Shown piece after piece: positions 35,544 to 44,665 of a stretch of 64,000 nucleotides of DNA. The notes under the pieces were generated by a model. That model did not search any database and was not told where the DNA came from. It saw only the letters and a program-made list of their open reading frames with translations. Positions within the stretch are counted from its first letter, which is position 1, and every line of letters starts with the position of its first letter. The position numbers and the translations under genes were made by a program. This DNA comes from CAZIVO01 sp964542765. GTDB lineage: Bacteria > Planctomycetota > UBA1135 > UBA2386. The stretch is from NCBI GenBank assembly GCA_964542765.1, contig CAZIVO010000002.1, positions 1 through 64,000 on the forward strand, given 5' to 3'.

Positions 35544-38365
35544 TCTGATTTGCCTCGCATCTGCAAGAGCTCGTCGAGCAGTTCGCTCGCAGCGGCTGGC
35601 ACGGTTGTCCCCGGTCCGAACATGGCGACACAGCCGGCCTCGCGCAGTGCCGGATGGTCGATCTTGGGGATCACTCCCCCGGCGATGACCAGGATGTCTC
35701 CTCTGCCCTCACCCCGTAGATATTCGATCAGTTCCGGGATCAGCGACTTGTGTGCTCCGGCCAGGGTTGAAACACCGATGAGATGGACATCGTTTTCGAT
35801 GGCCTGTCGACCGACCTCTTCAGGCGTCTGGAAGAGGGGCCCGACGTCGACATCGAATCCCAGGTCGGCGAAGGCGCTGGCGATGATCTTTGCGCCGCGA
35901 TCATGGCCGTCCTGGCCGAGCTTCGCGACCAGGATACGAGGTCGCCGTCCTTCGATATCGAGGAACCTCTTCGCCTGCTCTTGCACATGTGCGATCTCGG
36001 TCATGTTGCCCGCTTCGGAAGCATACACCCCAGACACGCTGCGGATGACAGCCTGATGCCGGCCGAAGACCTGTTCCATTGCTGCGCTGATTTCACCGAC
36101 CGTGCAGCCGGCTCTCGCAGCTGCGATGGCCAGTTCCAGGAGATTGTCAGTGCCTTGTGCTCCCGTATGGATTGCATCAATGGCGGAGGTCACAGCTTGT
36201 GGATCTCGGTCGCCCCGGAGTTGCTCCAGTCGCCGGGTTTGGGCCTGACGCACCTTGCTATTGTCCACCTCGAGAATCTCAAATGGCGTTTCCTCTTCGC
36301 TACGGTAGGCGTTGACACCGATGATCACATCCTGCCCCGAGTCGATGCGTGCCTGGCGACGAGCAGCGGCTTCCTCGATGCGCATCTTCGGCAGGCCGGT
36401 GGCGATGGCCTTGCTCATCCCGCCGAGTTCCTCGATTTCTTCGATCAGACGCCATGCCCGCTCCGCCAGTTCATTGGTCAGCCACTCCACGTGGTAGGAG
36501 CCGCCGAAAGGGTCCACGGTCCGGCAGAGGTCCGTTTCATCTCTGAGGACCAGCTGTGTGTCGCGTGCGATCTGCGCAGAAGAGTCGGTTGGCAAGGCAA
36601 CGGCTTCGTCGAAGGCGTTGGTGTGGAGACTTTGGGTGCCTCCACACACTGCCGCGAGGCCTTCGACACAGGTGCGGGTGATGTTGTTGTAGGGATCTTG
36701 TTCGGTGAGCGACCACCCCGATGTTTGGCAATGGGTTCGTAACGCGAGAGACTTAGGGTTCTGTGGGTCGAACTGCTGGACGATGCGGGACCACAGCATT
36801 CGTCCGGCGCGGAGCTTGGCGATCTCCATGAAAAGATTCATGCCGATGGCCCAGAAGAAGGAAATCCTGGGCGCAAATTCGTCGACGGAAAGGCCGGCGT
36901 CGATCCCGGTACGGAGATACTCGAGGCCATCGGCAAGGGTGTAGGCCAGTTCGATATCAGCAGTGCCGCCGGCCTCGTGGATGTGATAGCCGGATACCGA
37001 GATGCTGTTGAACCTCGGCATCTTTTCGGCACACCAGCTGAAGATGTCTCCGACGAGTCGCATGGAGGGTCCGGGTGGATAGATGTAGGTGTTCCGGACC
37101 ATGAACTCCTTGAGGATGTCGTTTTGGATGGTGCCGTTCAATTTCTCGGGGGGAACGCCTTGTTCCTCTGCCGCGACGATGAAGAGCGCCAGAATCGGAA
37201 TGACGGCACCATTCATGGTCATGGAGACCGAGACACGATCGAGGGGGATACCATCGAAGAGAATCCTCATGTCGAGGATGGAGTCGATGGCGACGCCAGC
37301 CATTCCGACATCGCCGGTGACTCGTGGGTGATCGCTGTCATAGCCGCGATGCGTGGGGAGATCGAAGGCGATGCTCAGTCCCTGCTGACCGCGTGCCAGA
37401 TTGCGTTTGTAGAAAGCGTTGGATTCCTCGGCTGTCGAGAAACCGGCGTATTGCCGCACGGTCCATGGGCGTGAGGCATACATGGTCGTGTAAGGACCAC
37501 GCAGATATGGAGGAAAGCCGGGGAGGGAACTGACTTGCTCGAGATCGGCGATGTCATCTTGGTGGTAGCGTTGTCGTATCTGGATCTTCTCGGGGGTGTC
37601 CCAGGTCTTCGGATCTCCTTTTGATCGATCTGCGGGATGGTGATCTGAACGCTCCTCGAGTTGTGGGTGCTCATCGATCAGCAATTGCCAGGCTTCGTTG
37701 GCGATGATTCGGGTCAGATGTTCGATCGTGAATGAACCACGGCAAGGATCGTCAATGGCCCCGGTGCCCGCTTCGTCCAGCAGGATCTGCAACTGGTTCT
37801 CGGCGAGGCGAATGCCTTCCGATGGCAGTTCAATATGGTCGCAACCCGAGATGATGGCAGCCGAGCAGGCAATTGTTGTCCGCATCAGATCATCGCGAGA
37901 GTCATCGCTGCTGGTTTCAATCCGGGCGAGGATCTTCACCGGCAGGGTGCTTTGCGGAAGCCGATCAAGCAGCGCTCGCAGCGCCCGGATCTTGGCGATC
38001 TCGGTCAAGAGATGCGTTGTGACCAGGACCGGAACCAGTAGCTCATCTGCCGTTTCCGGGGGCGAAGAAGAATTCACGGCAGCCAGAGTTCCGGCCACTG
38101 CGGTCGCCGGCGCAGCACACAGGACCGCATCGTCGAGGTGGATCAGATATTGCTCGCTGCCAGGGCCGGAGATGGCCTTGCAGGTGCCGTCAGGGCGGGC
38201 CGGGACGTTCAGGATCTCGATGGCATGAGCCGCGGTCAGTAGCGGCGGCACCGTGAAACCATCCGGCGTTGTCCAGGCCAATTCGTCGTACGGTTTACCG
38301 TCGAGGTCTTTGGCGACCTTCGCGGACCACTCTTCGAGGCTTGGGATCGAGAAGTTCCCGGACAT
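35540..38365 (-). CDS. mutB: Methylmalonyl-CoA mutase, single chain with a shortened MutA-like N-terminal region, 941 aa
   Basis: Adenosylcobalamin enzyme converting methylmalonyl-CoA to succinyl-CoA. Residues about 270-790 form the catalytic barrel: TTMYASRPW with substrate Tyr296, FMVRNTYIYPP with carboxylate-binding Arg424, and SGYHIHEAGGTADIELAY at 458-475. The B12 domain carries DGHDRG at 819-824 (His821 ligand). The first roughly 240 residues resemble a reduced small subunit: SLEEWSAKVAKDLDGKPYDEL at 9-29 and DDPCRGSFTIEHLTRIIANEAW at 205-226 parallel MutA. ATG 38365 starts the protein; the frame is open further upstream to 38518 but shows no homology. The MeaB gene overlaps by 4 bases. 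Confidence 0.93.
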   Translation of the reverse strand: MSGNFSIPSLEEWSAKVAKDLDGKPYDELAWTTPDGFTVPPLLTAAHAIEILNVPARPDGTCKAISGPGSEQYLIHLDDAVLCAAPATAVAGTLAAVNSSSPPETADELLVPVLVTTHLLTEIAKIRALRALLDRLPQSTLPVKILARIETSSDDSRDDLMRTTIACSAAIISGCDHIELPSEGIRLAENQLQILLDEAGTGAIDDPCRGSFTIEHLTRIIANEAWQLLIDEHPQLEERSDHHPADRSKGDPKTWDTPEKIQIRQRYHQDDIADLEQVSSLPGFPPYLRGPYTTMYASRPWTVRQYAGFSTAEESNAFYKRNLARGQQGLSIAFDLPTHRGYDSDHPRVTGDVGMAGVAIDSILDMRILFDGIPLDRVSVSMTMNGAVIPILALFIVAAEEQGVPPEKLNGTIQNDILKEFMVRNTYIYPPGPSMRLVGDIFSWCAEKMPRFNSISVSGYHIHEAGGTADIELAYTLADGLEYLRTGIDAGLSVDEFAPRISFFWAIGMNLFMEIAKLRAGRMLWSRIVQQFDPQNPKSLALRTHCQTSGWSLTEQDPYNNITRTCVEGLAAVCGGTQSLHTNAFDEAVALPTDSSAQIARDTQLVLRDETDLCRTVDPFGGSYHVEWLTNELAERAWRLIEEIEELGGMSKAIATGLPKMRIEEAAARRQARIDSGQDVIIGVNAYRSEEETPFEILEVDNSKVRQAQTRRLEQLRGDRDPQAVTSAIDAIHTGAQGTDNLLELAIAAARAGCTVGEISAAMEQVFGRHQAVIRSVSGVYASEAGNMTEIAHVQEQAKRFLDIEGRRPRILVAKLGQDGHDRGAKIIASAFADLGFDVDVGPLFQTPEEVGRQAIENDVHLIGVSTLAGAHKSLIPELIEYLRGEGRGDILVIAGGVIPKIDHPALREAGCVAMFGPGTTVPAAASELLDELLQMRGKSE

Positions 38366-38694
38366 GCGCGCGAGTTTACGCCCCGATGGGCTGTGGTGTG
38401 ACTGCTCCTTGGTTATCGAGTGAACGATGTTCGTCTTCGATCCGAGCCGACAGGGGGTGTGCGTTGTCAGGAAGGCCAGTTTGGCGCTCTGCGCGGCCTT
38501 GAACTGCGGGGGTGGCATCCAGGGGGTTGTGATCGCCCAAGGAAATCTCCCACGGAGGAGGCCATCTTGTCATGGTGCTGTGCCCGGCGGTTCCTCGTGA
38601 CGATCAGGTCTGTCAGGTCCTGGTCCGGCGTATGTCTTCATGGCCTTCCGGGACAGTGATTCTCGTTGCATGGAACCTGGATTATCCTGTCGCC
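38366..38694. other. Divergent intergenic region, 329 bases
   Basis: This stretch lies between the divergent methylmalonyl-CoA mutase and glyoxalase genes. It holds no convincing gene, and no cobalamin-riboswitch B12 box was recognised. Promoters for both genes should be here, but I could not assign -10 and -35 elements with confidence. Confidence 0.5.
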
Positions 38695-39069
38695 ATGAGA
38701 CTTGCACACACGATGCTCCGTGTTCGGAATCTCGATGAGACGCTCTCCTTCTACACCGGCTTTCTCGGTTTGCGCGAGGTGCGTCGGCGGAGTATTGGAG
38801 ATGAGGCAACCCTGGTCTTTGTGACCGACGATCAGGGGCACTATCACATCGAGTTCACCTACAACCATGATGGCCGTGACTACGAGGCTGGTGATAAGTT
38901 TGGTCACCTCGCATTTCATGTAGAGGATCTCGAGGCCGTCGTCGCCGAAGTGGAGCGCCGCGAGTGGGATTATCGGCGGAGCAAACCCCAGGCGTCTTCC
39001 AGCTATATCTTCATCAAGGACCCAGACGGTTATGATGTAGAGATCCTTCAGGGGAAGCCGCACGAATAG
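38695..39069 (+). CDS. Glyoxalase I-like VOC-family protein, 124 aa
   Basis: It begins MRLAHTMLRVRNLDETLSFY, the typical lactoylglutathione lyase start. The four metal ligands of that fold align with His5, Glu53 (HYHIEFTY), His71 (FGHLAFHVED) and Glu116 (YDVEIL). The GHLAFHV-D and KDPDGY blocks are also typical. It probably detoxifies methylglyoxal-thiol adducts. Although it neighbours a methylmalonyl-CoA mutase, the sequence is closer to glyoxalase I than to methylmalonyl-CoA epimerase. Confidence 0.85.
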   Translation: MRLAHTMLRVRNLDETLSFYTGFLGLREVRRRSIGDEATLVFVTDDQGHYHIEFTYNHDGRDYEAGDKFGHLAFHVEDLEAVVAEVERREWDYRRSKPQASSSYIFIKDPDGYDVEILQGKPHE

Positions 39070-39292
39070 GGCTTGCTCTGTTTGCCTGCAGTAGCCCATC
39101 TCACCATGCCCTTGCCGGGCAGGCCTCATGCGAAGGCTCGGGCTGGCACGATGGACCAGCTACCCGGTGCGATTTCCTGCAACTCGCCTCTCGTGGTGGG
39201 CTCTATGGGCAGTGGGAGAACCAGCTGGAACTAGCGACGGATCTGGCGGCTCGGCATCGTGATCAGGCATGAGTCTGCCCGTGGTCGAGTCA

Positions 39293-42200
39293 TCACATGT
39301 TGCGCCGATACTGCCCGCCGATCTCGTAGAGAGCATCGGTTAGCTGGCCGAGCGAACAGAATTTGGAGGCTTCCATCAGGCTGTCGAAGACATTGCCTTG
39401 CTCGAGAGCCGTGCGTTTGAGGGTCTCCAGTGCATCGGTCGTGGTGGAAGCATTGCGTTCGTGGAACAGGGACAGCGACTCGATCACGAAGTCTCGTTCC
39501 TCCTCGGTGGATCGCATGACATCCTTGGACTTCTGAATGGGGGAGCCATCGGATCCCAGGAAGGTATTGACCCCGACAAGTGGCAACTCGCCGCTGTTCT
39601 TGAGGCTTTCGTAGCGGAGCGACTCTTCCTGGATCTTGCCCCTCTGGTACATGGTTTCCATCGCTCCGAGCACGCCTCCGCGTTCGGAGATCCTTTCAAA
39701 TTCCTCCAAGACAGCTTCCTCAACGAGATCGCTGAGTTCTTCTATCGAGAAGGAGCCTTGGAGGGGATTTTCGTTGGCGGCGAGCCCGAGTTCCTTGTTG
39801 ATGATGAGCTGGATTGCGATGGCCCGGCGCACCGACTCCTCGGTTGGCGTGGTGATGGCCTCGTCGTAGGCGTTCGTGTGCAGGCTCTGGCAGTTGTCGT
39901 AGATGGCATACAGGGCCTGCAGGGTGGTGCGGATATCGTTGAACGAGATTTCCTGCGCGTGCAGCGAGCGACCCGATGTCTGAATGTGGTATTTCAGCTT
40001 CTGCGAACGCTCGTTGGCTTCATATCGGTGCTTGAGGGCCTTGGCCCAGATTCGCCGGGCAACCCGACCGATGACTGCATACTCGGGATCGAGACCATTG
40101 CTGAAAAAGAACGAGAGGTTCGGCGCGAACGCGTCGATGTCCATCTGGCGAGACAGGTAGTACTCGACGTAGGTGAAGCTGTTGGCGAGGGTGAATGCGA
40201 GCTGGGTGATCGGGTTCGCACCAGCTTCGGCGATGTGGTAGCCGGAGATCGAGACCGAGTAGAAGTTACGGATATCGTGGTCGATGAAATACTGCTGGAT
40301 GTCGCCCATGAGGCGTAACGCGAACTCGCTCGAGAAGATGCAGGTATTCTGCGCCTGATCTTCCTTGAGAATGTCGGCTTGCACGGTGCCGCGGATGGTC
40401 TTGAGTGTTTCCTCCCGGATCTTCTCATAGGTGTCTCGCGGCAACACCTGATCGCCGGTAACACCCAGAAGCATCAAGCCCAAGCCATCATGCCCATCGG
40501 GGAGTTTGCCATCGTAACGTGGACGCGGGACGTTGCGCTCGGCGAACAAGCCATCGATTTTCGCTTCAACTTCGTCGGTGAGACCGTGTTCCTTGATGTG
40601 GAGTTCGCACTGCTGATCGATGGCGGCATTGATGAAGAAGGCGAGGATCATCGGCGCGGGACCGTTGATGGTCATCGAGACCGATGTCGAGGAGTCAGAG
40701 AGATTGAATCCGGAGTAGAGCTTCTTGGCGTCGTCGAGGGAGCAGACCGAGACACCGGCATTGCCGACCTTGCCATAAATGTCGGGGCGGGGGCCGGGGT
40801 TCTCGCCGTATAGCGTGACCGAATCAAAGGCTGTTGAAAGGCGTTTGGCCTTCTGGTCGCGGGAGATGTAGTGGAATCTCCGGTTCGTGCGCTCGGGACC
40901 GCCTTCACCAGCAAACATGCGAGTGGGGTCCTCGTTCTCGCGCTTGAACGGGTAGACACCGGCTGCAAAGGGAAACTCACCCGGAACGTTCTCGCGGAGG
41001 ATCCAGTGCAGGAGTTCGCCAGGATCTTTGAAGTCAGGCAACGCAACCTTGGCGACCTCCAGGTTGCTCAAGGTCTTGATGGTTTGCTGTACGCGAACGT
41101 CTTTACCTCTCACCTTGAAGGTGTGGAATTCTCCTTCGTAACTGGCGGCTTTTGTCGGCCAGTTTGCGAGGGCTTCCCGACAGGTCTGGTCGAGTGTTTC
41201 TTCGAGGTCAGCATGCACGGCGTGAACGGCGCTCGCATCTTCTCCGCGGGCTTCCAGTTCGTCGATGGCGCCTTGCAAGCGCCAGCACTGGCGAGCAATC
41301 GAACTCTGCGAATGCGCCCAGGTGTCATACTCACGGCAGGTTCCAGCGATCTCGGCGAGGTAGCGGGTATTCGCCGGTGGGATGATGTGGAGGGCCTCGT
41401 TGTGAAGGGCGGGCAGTGTTCGCGTCGACACCAGGCCGGTGTCGACCTTTTCATTGAGTGCATCGATGATCGCCTTGTAGAGCGAGTTCGTCCCCGGGTC
41501 ATTGAATTGGGATGCCATGGTGCCGTGTACGGCGATGTCATCATCGGCGAATTTTCGGTTGCGCCGGATCTGCTTGGTGACATCCCGCAAGGCATCCTTG
41601 GCGCCGCGACGATCGAACTTGTTGATGGCGACGAGATCGGCATAGTCGAGCATGTCGATCTTCTCGAGCTGAGTGGCAGCTCCATAATCTGGAGTCATCA
41701 CGTAGAGGGAGAGATCCGAGAAGTCGACAACCTCCGTGTCGGATTGGCCGATCCCGGATGTTTCCAGGATGATCAGATCGAAGTTCGAGCGTTTGAGGAT
41801 TTCGATGGATTCGCCGACCGATTCCGCCAGAGCCAGATTGGCTTGCCGCGTTGCCATCGAGCGCATGTAGACCCGCGGGCTCTGGATCGAGTTCATGCGA
41901 ATCCGATCACCGAGCAGCGCACCGCCTGTGCGGCGCTGGGAGGGATCTACCGACAGGATGGCGAGCTTGCGGTCATCGAAATCGATAAGAAACCGGCGAA
42001 CGATCTCGTCGATCAGAGAGGATTTCCCGGCACCGCCGGTTCCTGTGATGCCCAGGACCGGAACCTTGCGATCGTGGGTGACCTCGGCGAGTTTGGTGCG
42101 TACCGACTCGGTATCGTTTTCTGCCGCCGTCAATGCTCTGGCTATTTCCTGCGGCCGGTCCGTGCTCAACTTGTCGAACTCAGGGGCGAACTTGTCGGTG

Positions 42201-42661
42201 GTGTCACAGCGGGAGAGCATGTCGCGAACCATGCCTTCCAGTCCGAGTTCCCGTCCGTCATCGGGCGAGTAGATCCTGCACACGCCGTATGACTGGAGTT
42301 CCTCGATTTCATGCGGCAGGATCACGCCACCACCGCCGCCGAAGAGCTTGATGTGGCCGCAGTCTTTTTCTCCCAAGAGATCGTGGGCGTAGCGGAAGAA
42401 TTCGAGGTGCCCACCTTGGTAGGAGGTGATGGCGATGCCGTGAGCATCCTCTTCGATCGCGGCATCGACGATTTCACCAGCGGACCGATTGTGTCCCAGG
42501 TGGATGACTTCGGCGCCGGACGCCTGTGCGATCCTCCGCATGATGTTGATCGAGGCATCGTGGCCATCGAACAAGGAGGTTGCGGTCACCAGCCGGATCT
42601 TGTTCATCGTGGACTGATCTTCTGGATCTGCCCCTGCTTTTACCATCTCACCTTGCGTCAT
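39293..42661 (-). CDS. icmF: Fused isobutyryl-CoA mutase IcmF, 1122 aa
   Basis: A single polypeptide in the IcmF order: N-terminal B12-binding domain with FDGHDASINIMRR (His34), a MeaI-type GTPase with GITGTGGAGKSSLI (P-loop 207-215) and NKFD at 347-350, and a C-terminal mutase barrel from about 560. The substrate-determining positions read Phe583 (RMFAGEGG) and Gln771 (DQAQNTCIF), the IcmF type, not the Tyr/Arg of methylmalonyl-CoA mutase. The enzyme interconverts isobutyryl- and n-butyryl-CoA; some homologues prefer pivalyl- or isovaleryl-CoA. The start at 42661 is the longest; ATG 42646 (after AAGGTGAG) or 42607 is possible. It lies on the same strand as the other mutase. Confidence 0.95.
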   Translation of the reverse strand: MTQGEMVKAGADPEDQSTMNKIRLVTATSLFDGHDASINIMRRIAQASGAEVIHLGHNRSAGEIVDAAIEEDAHGIAITSYQGGHLEFFRYAHDLLGEKDCGHIKLFGGGGGVILPHEIEELQSYGVCRIYSPDDGRELGLEGMVRDMLSRCDTTDKFAPEFDKLSTDRPQEIARALTAAENDTESVRTKLAEVTHDRKVPVLGITGTGGAGKSSLIDEIVRRFLIDFDDRKLAILSVDPSQRRTGGALLGDRIRMNSIQSPRVYMRSMATRQANLALAESVGESIEILKRSNFDLIILETSGIGQSDTEVVDFSDLSLYVMTPDYGAATQLEKIDMLDYADLVAINKFDRRGAKDALRDVTKQIRRNRKFADDDIAVHGTMASQFNDPGTNSLYKAIIDALNEKVDTGLVSTRTLPALHNEALHIIPPANTRYLAEIAGTCREYDTWAHSQSSIARQCWRLQGAIDELEARGEDASAVHAVHADLEETLDQTCREALANWPTKAASYEGEFHTFKVRGKDVRVQQTIKTLSNLEVAKVALPDFKDPGELLHWILRENVPGEFPFAAGVYPFKRENEDPTRMFAGEGGPERTNRRFHYISRDQKAKRLSTAFDSVTLYGENPGPRPDIYGKVGNAGVSVCSLDDAKKLYSGFNLSDSSTSVSMTINGPAPMILAFFINAAIDQQCELHIKEHGLTDEVEAKIDGLFAERNVPRPRYDGKLPDGHDGLGLMLLGVTGDQVLPRDTYEKIREETLKTIRGTVQADILKEDQAQNTCIFSSEFALRLMGDIQQYFIDHDIRNFYSVSISGYHIAEAGANPITQLAFTLANSFTYVEYYLSRQMDIDAFAPNLSFFFSNGLDPEYAVIGRVARRIWAKALKHRYEANERSQKLKYHIQTSGRSLHAQEISFNDIRTTLQALYAIYDNCQSLHTNAYDEAITTPTEESVRRAIAIQLIINKELGLAANENPLQGSFSIEELSDLVEEAVLEEFERISERGGVLGAMETMYQRGKIQEESLRYESLKNSGELPLVGVNTFLGSDGSPIQKSKDVMRSTEEERDFVIESLSLFHERNASTTTDALETLKRTALEQGNVFDSLMEASKFCSLGQLTDALYEIGGQYRRNM

Positions 42662-42819
42662 CGGCCGTTGGAGTCGTCACGGACACTTCTATCTTATCGC
42701 CCAGCCAGTGCTTGCGAAGCACTGCTCTCTGACAGCTGCGCCATCCGTACGGTATCGGGGACGCTTCATCCTTTCCTCCATGGTTTGCAGATCCGCATGC
42801 CATGGGCTACTGGCTCCGA

Positions 42820-43224
42820 TCAATCGTTGCCGAGGGAAAAGTGCTGCCCGACGATCTTCCAGTCCTCGCCGTTCATCTGGGCTACCGAGAAGCTGCAGCG
42901 ACCGCTCTGGGAGTTCTCCCGGCCTTCGGGATCGACTTGCGATGCGGTCCAGTGGCCGGCGACGAAGGCGTGTCGGTCGCCGAATGCCCGGAATTCCAGA
43001 TCCCTGAACTCCAGCTTGACCGTGTCGTGGTAGCGCAACTCCTGGTCCAGGATTTCCTCGTAGGCACCCCATCCTTGGTCGCTACGACCTGATGCATCGA
43101 GGTTGATGAAGCGCTTGTCCGTCCAGAAATGTGAGCGGAACAGCTTCATGTCTCGGCGGTTGTAAGCCTGCCGCATGCTGCGGAAGAAATCGTCCAGTTC
43201 CTTGTAGACTTCAACGCTGCTCAT
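42820..43224 (-). CDS. SnoaL/NTF2-like protein, 134 aa
   Basis: ATG 43224 starts MSSVEVYKELDDFFRSMRQAYNRRDM, followed by FWTDKRFINLDASGRSDQGW, ELRYHDTVKLEFRDLEFRAF and SFSVAQMNGEDWKIVGQHFS. The alpha+beta cone pattern with the closing V-A-x-W-T and W-K-I-V-x-x-H strands is typical of NTF2-like proteins. Such domains can be small enzymes or ligand binders. It sits 91 bases downstream of the amidohydrolase-like gene cluster and may be cotranscribed with it. Confidence 0.75.
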   Translation of the reverse strand: MSSVEVYKELDDFFRSMRQAYNRRDMKLFRSHFWTDKRFINLDASGRSDQGWGAYEEILDQELRYHDTVKLEFRDLEFRAFGDRHAFVAGHWTASQVDPEGRENSQSGRCSFSVAQMNGEDWKIVGQHFSLGND

Positions 43225-43315
43225 TTGATCTGTCCGGTGGGGCGCATCGGTGTAAGCGCTAACGGTTACTGTGCTTGGGGACGGGGCTGTCTGCTGACGC
43301 GAGATGGTGACAGCT

Positions 43316-44665
43316 TCAACGCTTGATATGACCGAAGAAGGTCTCGCGATCCTTCTCATAGACGACCTTGCCGTTGACGATGGCCGTCTGGACGAAGGTT
43401 TTATAGTGCAACGGATCGCCGTCGAGAATCAAGAGATCGGCATCCTTGCCTTTTTCGATGGAGCCGATTCTGGCCTGAGCGCCAATGATGCGGGCGGCAT
43501 CTAAAGTAATGGAGCGAAGTGCTTTACGGTTCTCCAGTCCCCCGCGGACGGCGTAGGCCGCATCAACATGCAGGGTGTGGAGATCTTGTCCCAAGATGCC
43601 ACCTGTCCCGAGGCTCGGGCCGGAGCCGAAGCGACCACCGGGTGGGTGGACGGCGACCGCTACCCCGACTTCATCGAGTATCTTGGCCGAGGCGATGTTC
43701 GAGCCGGTCGTGTTCGGTTGTGTGGGATCAGCACGGACCCGGGTTCGCGGGCTGAGGATGACCATCGACCCGGTGGCTGCGATTTCATCGGGGATGGACC
43801 AGGCCGTCACCGGGTTATCCAGAACCACTCCATGGCCGACGATCTCGGCGATTTCGAGTGCCTGGCGGATGGCATTGTTGGTGAAGTTGCTGCCGCAGAG
43901 AATCCAGAGCCGGGCCTTGCCGTCCATCACCTTTTGCAGCTTCTCGATTCCGGAAGGAGGTTTCGGTGGCTGTTTCTTGGGGTCCTTTGCCTTTTCGGCC
44001 TCGTGTTCATCGACCTTCTTGCGGTGTTCTTTGACCTTGTCGGCAAGATCGCGCAGAGCCTTCATCTTCTCTGGGCTCAGCGGAACCCGCATCGACATGA
44101 CAGTGTCCTCGAGGGCAACCATGCCCGCGGTGTCGCCCCAGGCCAGCTTGATGACAGCGTTGGCGCCATCGGGGGTTGATGAGCCGCCTCTGAAGTTGGC
44201 GAGGAAGGAGGTGATACCGGCCGCGAGCCCCATCTTGATGGAGGGGTCGAAGGCGTTGACGGCGTCCTTGGCGTGATTGTTGCCTCCCGCTGATGATGGC
44301 GCCCCCATTTGCCGACCCTTCACGGAGATGAAACCTGGCGACACGATCTTGCCAGTGGCATCGATGATCTTGGCTTCCTCGGGGATCTCGATGTTGATTC
44401 CGACCGCATGGATCTTGTCGTCGCCGACCAAGATGCTGCCGCGGCGGATGATCTGCCCCGTGCCGAGATGGAGATCTGCCCCCTTGATGGCAAGCCAGTG
44501 TTCGACCTTGGTCTTCTTGACTTCCTTCTTTTCCGGTTCACTTTGCGTTGGCGGGCTCGGTCGGGCGATGCTTCGCCCGCCTCGGCGCGATGGCCGTTGC
44601 GCCTCGAGGCTGCTGGCGATCATGAGAGTCAATGTTCCCAGAACAACGATGGTATTGTGCCTCAT
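43316..44665 (-). CDS. Exported amidohydrolase-like protein A without the HxH motif, 449 aa
   Basis: A signal peptide (MRHNTIVVLGTLTLMIASSLEAQ) and a Pro/Lys-rich linker precede the N-terminal beta-sandwich and barrel. The sequence KIIDATGKIVSPGFISVKGRQ at 99-119 is where amidohydrolases carry P-G-x-x-D-x-H-x-H; here the metal-binding histidines are Lys116 and Arg118. The C-terminal part still has the composite-domain hallmark GSIEKGKDADLLILDGDPL near residue 410. The fold is retained but the metal centre is not. A charged insertion with HRKKVDEHEAEKAKDPKKQ near 225 is lineage-specific. The gene overlaps its upstream neighbour by 4 bases. Confidence 0.85.
   Translation of the reverse strand: MRHNTIVVLGTLTLMIASSLEAQRPSRRGGRSIARPSPPTQSEPEKKEVKKTKVEHWLAIKGADLHLGTGQIIRRGSILVGDDKIHAVGINIEIPEEAKIIDATGKIVSPGFISVKGRQMGAPSSAGGNNHAKDAVNAFDPSIKMGLAAGITSFLANFRGGSSTPDGANAVIKLAWGDTAGMVALEDTVMSMRVPLSPEKMKALRDLADKVKEHRKKVDEHEAEKAKDPKKQPPKPPSGIEKLQKVMDGKARLWILCGSNFTNNAIRQALEIAEIVGHGVVLDNPVTAWSIPDEIAATGSMVILSPRTRVRADPTQPNTTGSNIASAKILDEVGVAVAVHPPGGRFGSGPSLGTGGILGQDLHTLHVDAAYAVRGGLENRKALRSITLDAARIIGAQARIGSIEKGKDADLLILDGDPLHYKTFVQTAIVNGKVVYEKDRETFFGHIKR

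Noticed and set aside
38366..38694. Cobalamin riboswitch upstream of the B12-dependent mutase
   Set aside because: No B12 box or supporting helices could be identified.
38695..39069. Methylmalonyl-CoA epimerase
   Set aside because: Position beside methylmalonyl-CoA mutase makes it tempting, but the start MRLAHTMLRVRNLD and the GHLAFHV-D block match glyoxalase I rather than the epimerase pattern.
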